7,628 bases of DNA from Methanobacteriota archaeon (GTDB lineage: Archaea; Hydrothermarchaeota; Hydrothermarchaeia; Hydrothermarchaeales; BMS3B). Position 1 is the first letter of the stretch, and every line of letters begins with the position of its first letter. This document shows, in pieces, positions 5,531 to 7,628 of the stretch. Where the stretch lies: assembly GCA_013152995.1 (NCBI GenBank), contig JAADFH010000010.1, positions 1-7,628 of the forward strand, in the 5' to 3' direction. Position numbers and translations under genes: made by a program. The notes under the pieces are model-generated. The model did no database searches and was not told the origin of the DNA. It was given only the letters and a program-made list of their open reading frames with translations.

Positions 5531-6327
5531 CCCAGCTGAAGCACGCTGCTCAGCCTTCGCAGGAGCGCAAGAGCCGAGAGCACCGCAAGCTGGCTGGTTC
5601 TGGGGTTCTCCCTGGAGGGCAGGTTCTCGGTGCGGAAGTACAGCCTGCCGAAGTCGCCCTCGGCGAAGAGCTCGTGGATGTTCCTCCTGGCGGCGGGGTC
5701 TGCGTGTATCTCCACCTGCGTTTTTTCGGTGCCCAGCCCGGCGAGAGACACAGCCACAGCCACATTTATGTTCGCCGGGAAGGCAGAGATTGCCTCCAGC
5801 GCGTTGCCCGAGAATATCTTTGTCCTCTGCCTGAGCGCACCGAGCTCAAGCCTCTTCTGCCTCACGTAGGGTGAGCCCTCCAGGGCACGCGGGGGCTTGG
5901 TGGTGCGCAGCAGCACGCTCCTGAGCTCTCCCTCCCTCGCCGCACGCAGCGCATCCAGCGCTCCAATCGCTCCAGAGGGGATGTGCACCTTTGAGCCGTG
6001 CCGGCTCTCAACCCTGCGCAGAAGCTCTGCATCCGCAAGCGCACCCGTGCTCAGAAGCACCACCTGCTTGTTCAGCTCAAGCGCCGGCAGAAGCATGCTC
6101 TTTGCGGCGGCTATGGAGGCGCACTCCACCACAACCTGAGCGTCGCTGTGAAGCAGCTCCTCAAGGCTGTCCGCCACCTCCGCACCAGAGATGCGCGCCG
6201 CCTGCTCGGCTCGCTGCCTTGAGAGGTCGTGCACACAGACCACCTCCCCCTGAACCCTGCCCTCTGCCAGCGCCCTTATGAGCTGCATGCCTATGGCTCC
6301 GCATCCGAGCACCGCAAGCCTGAGCAT
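5527..6327 (-). CDS. nadX: L-aspartate dehydrogenase
   Basis: First step of NAD synthesis in organisms without aspartate oxidase NadB: NAD(P)-dependent oxidation of L-aspartate to iminoaspartate, the substrate of NadA. The 266-aa protein has an N-terminal Rossmann fold with AVLGCGAIGMQLIRAL (5-20) and an acidic residue after the second strand (VHDLS, 32-36). Then come VECAS (67-71), LLSTGALAD (91-99), and the catalytic domain signature HIPSGAIGALDAL (115-127). FPANINVAVAVSLAGLG (183-199) and a conserved His at 218 in RRNIHEL follow, and ENPRTSQLAVLSALALL closes the domain. The family resembles homoserine dehydrogenase in fold, but these motifs are NadX-specific. ATG 6327 begins directly at the first strand and sits at leaderless distance from a TATATA box. 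NadA is absent from the window. The promoter interlocks with that of pncB. Confidence 0.94.
   Translation of the reverse strand: MLRLAVLGCGAIGMQLIRALAEGRVQGEVVCVHDLSRQRAEQAARISGAEVADSLEELLHSDAQVVVECASIAAAKSMLLPALELNKQVVLLSTGALADAELLRRVESRHGSKVHIPSGAIGALDALRAAREGELRSVLLRTTKPPRALEGSPYVRQKRLELGALRQRTKIFSGNALEAISAFPANINVAVAVSLAGLGTEKTQVEIHADPAARRNIHELFAEGDFGRLYFRTENLPSRENPRTSQLAVLSALALLRRLSSVLQLG
5721..5726 (+). terminator. Possible oligo-T terminator for nadC read-through
   Basis: A run of six T on the plus strand, the longest in this T-poor window, lies about 190 bp past the nadC stop inside nadX. Archaeal transcription often ends at oligo-T runs on the non-template strand. If it works here, the nadC mRNA would have a 3' end antisense to nadX. 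It may equally be just the Lys codons of nadX. Confidence 0.25.
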
Positions 6328-6336
6328 GCGGAAAGG

Positions 6337-6344
6337 TTTATTAT
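6337..6344 (+). promoter_or_regulatory. TATA box for pncB
   Basis: TTTATTAT preceded by purine-rich GGAAAGG (BRE-like) is centred about 28 bp before ATG 6369, predicting a near-leaderless pncB mRNA. It lies between the nadX TATA box and the nadX start, so the two promoters physically overlap. Confidence 0.6.
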
Positions 6345-6351
6345 CACAGGA

Positions 6352-6360
6352 GTATATATG
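6352..6360 (-). promoter_or_regulatory. TATA box for nadX
   Basis: The minus strand reads CATATATAC, centred near 6356, about 29 bp before ATG 6327, so a leader of at most a few bases is expected. It sits in the region where pncB transcription should begin on the opposite strand. Confidence 0.6.
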
Positions 6361-6368
6361 CTTCTCTG

Positions 6369-7538
6369 ATGTTTCATGTGGCGGGCGAGGAGGACATAAA
6401 GGCGGGAAGAACCACGGATGTTTACTTTCTCAACACCGTCAGGGTGCTGCGGGAGAAGGGCATACGCAGGCAGGTGGTGGCTGAGGTAAGCTGCAGCACC
6501 ATGCGCTACCCCTGGGGGGTGCTGGCGGGTGTGGAGGAGGTGGCGCGGCTGCTTGAGGGCTACAGGGTGGACGTGGATGCAATGCCCGAGGGCAGCGTGT
6601 TCTTCCCCAACGAGCCCGTGCTGCGAATCTCCGGCGAGTACACGGAGTTCGCGGTGCTTGAGACACCCCTGCTGGGCATGCTGTGCCAGGCTTCGGGCAT
6701 AGCCACGAAGGCTGCACGCTTCAGGCTGGCTGCAGGCGAGAGACTGCTGCTGAGCTTCGGGATACGCAGGCTGCACCCGGCGATTGCGCCCATGATTGAC
6801 CGCTCCGCCTACATCGGCGGATGCGACGGGTTCTCGGGCGTTGCCGCGGAGAGGCTCACCGGCGAGCGTGCGAGGGGCACCATGCCACATGCGCTGGTGA
6901 TAGTGGTGGGTGAGCAGAGCCTTGCCTGGCGCTACTTTGATGAGGTCATGCCGGAGGATGTTCCGAGAATAGCGCTGGTTGACACCTACTGCGATGAGAA
7001 GTGGGAGGCTGTGAAGGCGGCTGAGAGCGTGAGCAGGCTTGAGGCGGTGAGGCTTGACACCCCAGCATCAAGGCGCGGCGACCTTGCGAGGATCGTGGAG
7101 GAGGTCAGGTGGGAGCTGGATGTGAGGGGCTACAGGGATGTGAAGATATTCGTGTCAGGGGGGATTGAGGAGGAGGATGTGCGCAGGCTGAGGCTTGTGG
7201 ACGGCTTCGGGGTGGGCACGAGCATAAGTTCCGCACCGCCGATTGACTTTGCGCTTGACATAGTGGAGGTTGAGGGTAAGCCCGCTGCCAAGCGGGGGAA
7301 GAGGAGCATGGCGAAGAGCGTGCTCAGGTGCAGGCGGTGCATGCGCTCGGAGGTGGTGCCGAGGGGTGAGAGCAGGCAGTGCGGGTGCGGAGGTGAGATG
7401 GAGGACGTGCTCGTGCCCCTGATAAGGGACGGGAGGCTGGTGAAAGAGCTACCGTCCGCAGGAGAGATTCGCAGGTATGTGCTTGAACAGCTTGAGATGC
7501 TGAGAGGGGGTGATGGTGTTGAAAATTCTGCCGAGTAA
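6369..7538 (+). CDS. pncB: Nicotinate phosphoribosyltransferase, archaeal type with C-terminal zinc-ribbon-like tail
   Basis: Salvage step: nicotinate plus PRPP gives NaMN, usually with ATP hydrolysis. The 389-aa protein starts MFHVAGEEDIKAGRTTDVYF, typical of the archaeal subfamily. Other landmarks are SFGIRRLHPAIAPMIDRSAY (129-148), GGCDGFSGVAAERL (150-163), GTMPHALVIV (170-179), IALVDTYCDE (201-210), LDTPASRRGDL (229-239), FVSGGIEEEDVRRL (261-274), and the phosphate-binding GFGVGTSIS (279-287). A tail of about 70 residues holds C321-x2-C324 and C338-x-C340. This four-Cys knuckle matches the zinc-knuckle-like domain described in the Thermoplasma acidophilum enzyme. ATG 6369 fits both the homologous N-terminus and a leaderless start. 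It receives nicotinate from PncA. The last 26 bases overlap the next gene, so the two are probably cotranscribed. Confidence 0.95.
   Translation: MFHVAGEEDIKAGRTTDVYFLNTVRVLREKGIRRQVVAEVSCSTMRYPWGVLAGVEEVARLLEGYRVDVDAMPEGSVFFPNEPVLRISGEYTEFAVLETPLLGMLCQASGIATKAARFRLAAGERLLLSFGIRRLHPAIAPMIDRSAYIGGCDGFSGVAAERLTGERARGTMPHALVIVVGEQSLAWRYFDEVMPEDVPRIALVDTYCDEKWEAVKAAESVSRLEAVRLDTPASRRGDLARIVEEVRWELDVRGYRDVKIFVSGGIEEEDVRRLRLVDGFGVGTSISSAPPIDFALDIVEVEGKPAAKRGKRSMAKSVLRCRRCMRSEVVPRGESRQCGCGGEMEDVLVPLIRDGRLVKELPSAGEIRRYVLEQLEMLRGGDGVENSAE
7506..7514 (+). promoter_or_regulatory. Ribosome binding site at the acyl-CoA synthetase start
   Basis: GGGGGTGAT lies within the end of pncB and overlaps the first possible start (ATG 7513). 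Because it is so close, the real start could be GTG 7516 or TTG 7519, the latter 4 nt past the site. Confidence 0.4.
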
Positions 7539-7628
7539 GGAGTTTGTGGAGAAAGCGAACGTGAGAGATGCGAGTGTCTATGAGAGAGCTGCGGAGAAGC
7601 CTCTTGAGTTCTGGGCTGAGGCGGCTGA
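7513..7628 (+). CDS. acs: AMP-forming acetyl-CoA synthetase-like protein, N-terminal fragment
   Basis: Only the first 38 codons are in the window, open to the right edge. They read MVLKILPSKEFVEKANV, then a Tyr-Glu-Arg helix, then PLEFWAEAA. This pattern (xxFVEKANVxDxSxYE...FWAExA) is the N-terminal cap of AMP-forming acetyl-CoA synthetases, which convert acetate (or another short acid), ATP and CoA to acyl-CoA, AMP and PPi. The ATP-binding and acyl-binding regions lie outside, so substrate cannot be judged. The gene overlaps pncB by 26 bp in a different frame, implying cotranscription. ATG 7513, GTG 7516 and TTG 7519 are all possible starts. The symbol is tentative. Confidence 0.7.
   Translation, partial: MVLKILPSKEFVEKANVRDASVYERAAEKPLEFWAEAA

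Noticed and set aside
6348..6371. Mini-ORF ATG-CTT-CTC-TGA with an upstream AGGAG, overlapping the pncB start as TGATG
   Set aside because: It looks like an uORF with a good ribosome site, but the predicted pncB transcription start is near 6367, downstream of it. Its sequence is also explained by the minus-strand nadX TATA box. Worth revisiting only if a longer pncB leader is mapped.
6291..6890. Minus-strand 199-aa open frame opposite the start of pncB
   Set aside because: Antisense to conserved pncB motifs, Gln/His/Ala-rich, and no recognisable family.

Overview
This GC-rich window is archaeal, most likely from a euryarchaeote. It has an archaeal/eukaryotic-type PheRS, a DUF63 membrane protein, and an archaeal-type nicotinate phosphoribosyltransferase with a C-terminal zinc-ribbon-like tail. 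NAD precursors are made through aspartate dehydrogenase (NadX). TATA-like boxes sit about 26 nt upstream of start codons, as expected for leaderless mRNAs, and arginine is mostly AGG. The NadX/NadC combination and the gene styles recall Archaeoglobi, but the lineage is inference.

Layout from left to right. Positions 1-3102 hold a minus-strand operon: a 77-aa three-helix membrane protein of unknown function, pheS (tandem winged helices plus class II catalytic core), then pheT, which runs off the left edge. Strong Shine-Dalgarno sites and tight junctions (2-nt gap, then TAATG) suggest pheS and pheT are translationally coupled. Divergently, positions 3174-3935 encode a DUF63 polytopic membrane protein. 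It abuts, with no gap, a minus-strand pair: a nicotinamidase (pncA) followed by a small MIP18/DUF59-like protein.

Positions 4172-7538 carry four NAD-precursor genes on alternating strands: pncA (-), nadC (+), nadX (-), pncB (+). PncA and PncB form the salvage branch (nicotinamide to nicotinate to NaMN). NadX and NadC are the first and last steps of the de novo branch (aspartate to iminoaspartate, then quinolinate to NaMN). The middle enzyme, NadA, is not in the window. An AMP-forming acyl/acetyl-CoA synthetase begins at about 7513, overlaps the end of pncB, and runs off the right edge.

The most interesting signal is regulatory. Each divergent NAD promoter pairs one salvage gene with one de novo gene: pncA with nadC, and nadX with pncB. 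Their starts are only 33 and 41 bp apart, so the predicted core promoters interlock. The pncA/nadC gap is also a near-perfect inverted repeat with the two start codons at its symmetric ends. This could be an operator or mutually exclusive promoter switch between salvage and de novo NAD synthesis; that function is inferred, while the geometry is visible. There is no RNA gene, mobile element, CRISPR array or gene-free stretch over 300 bases.
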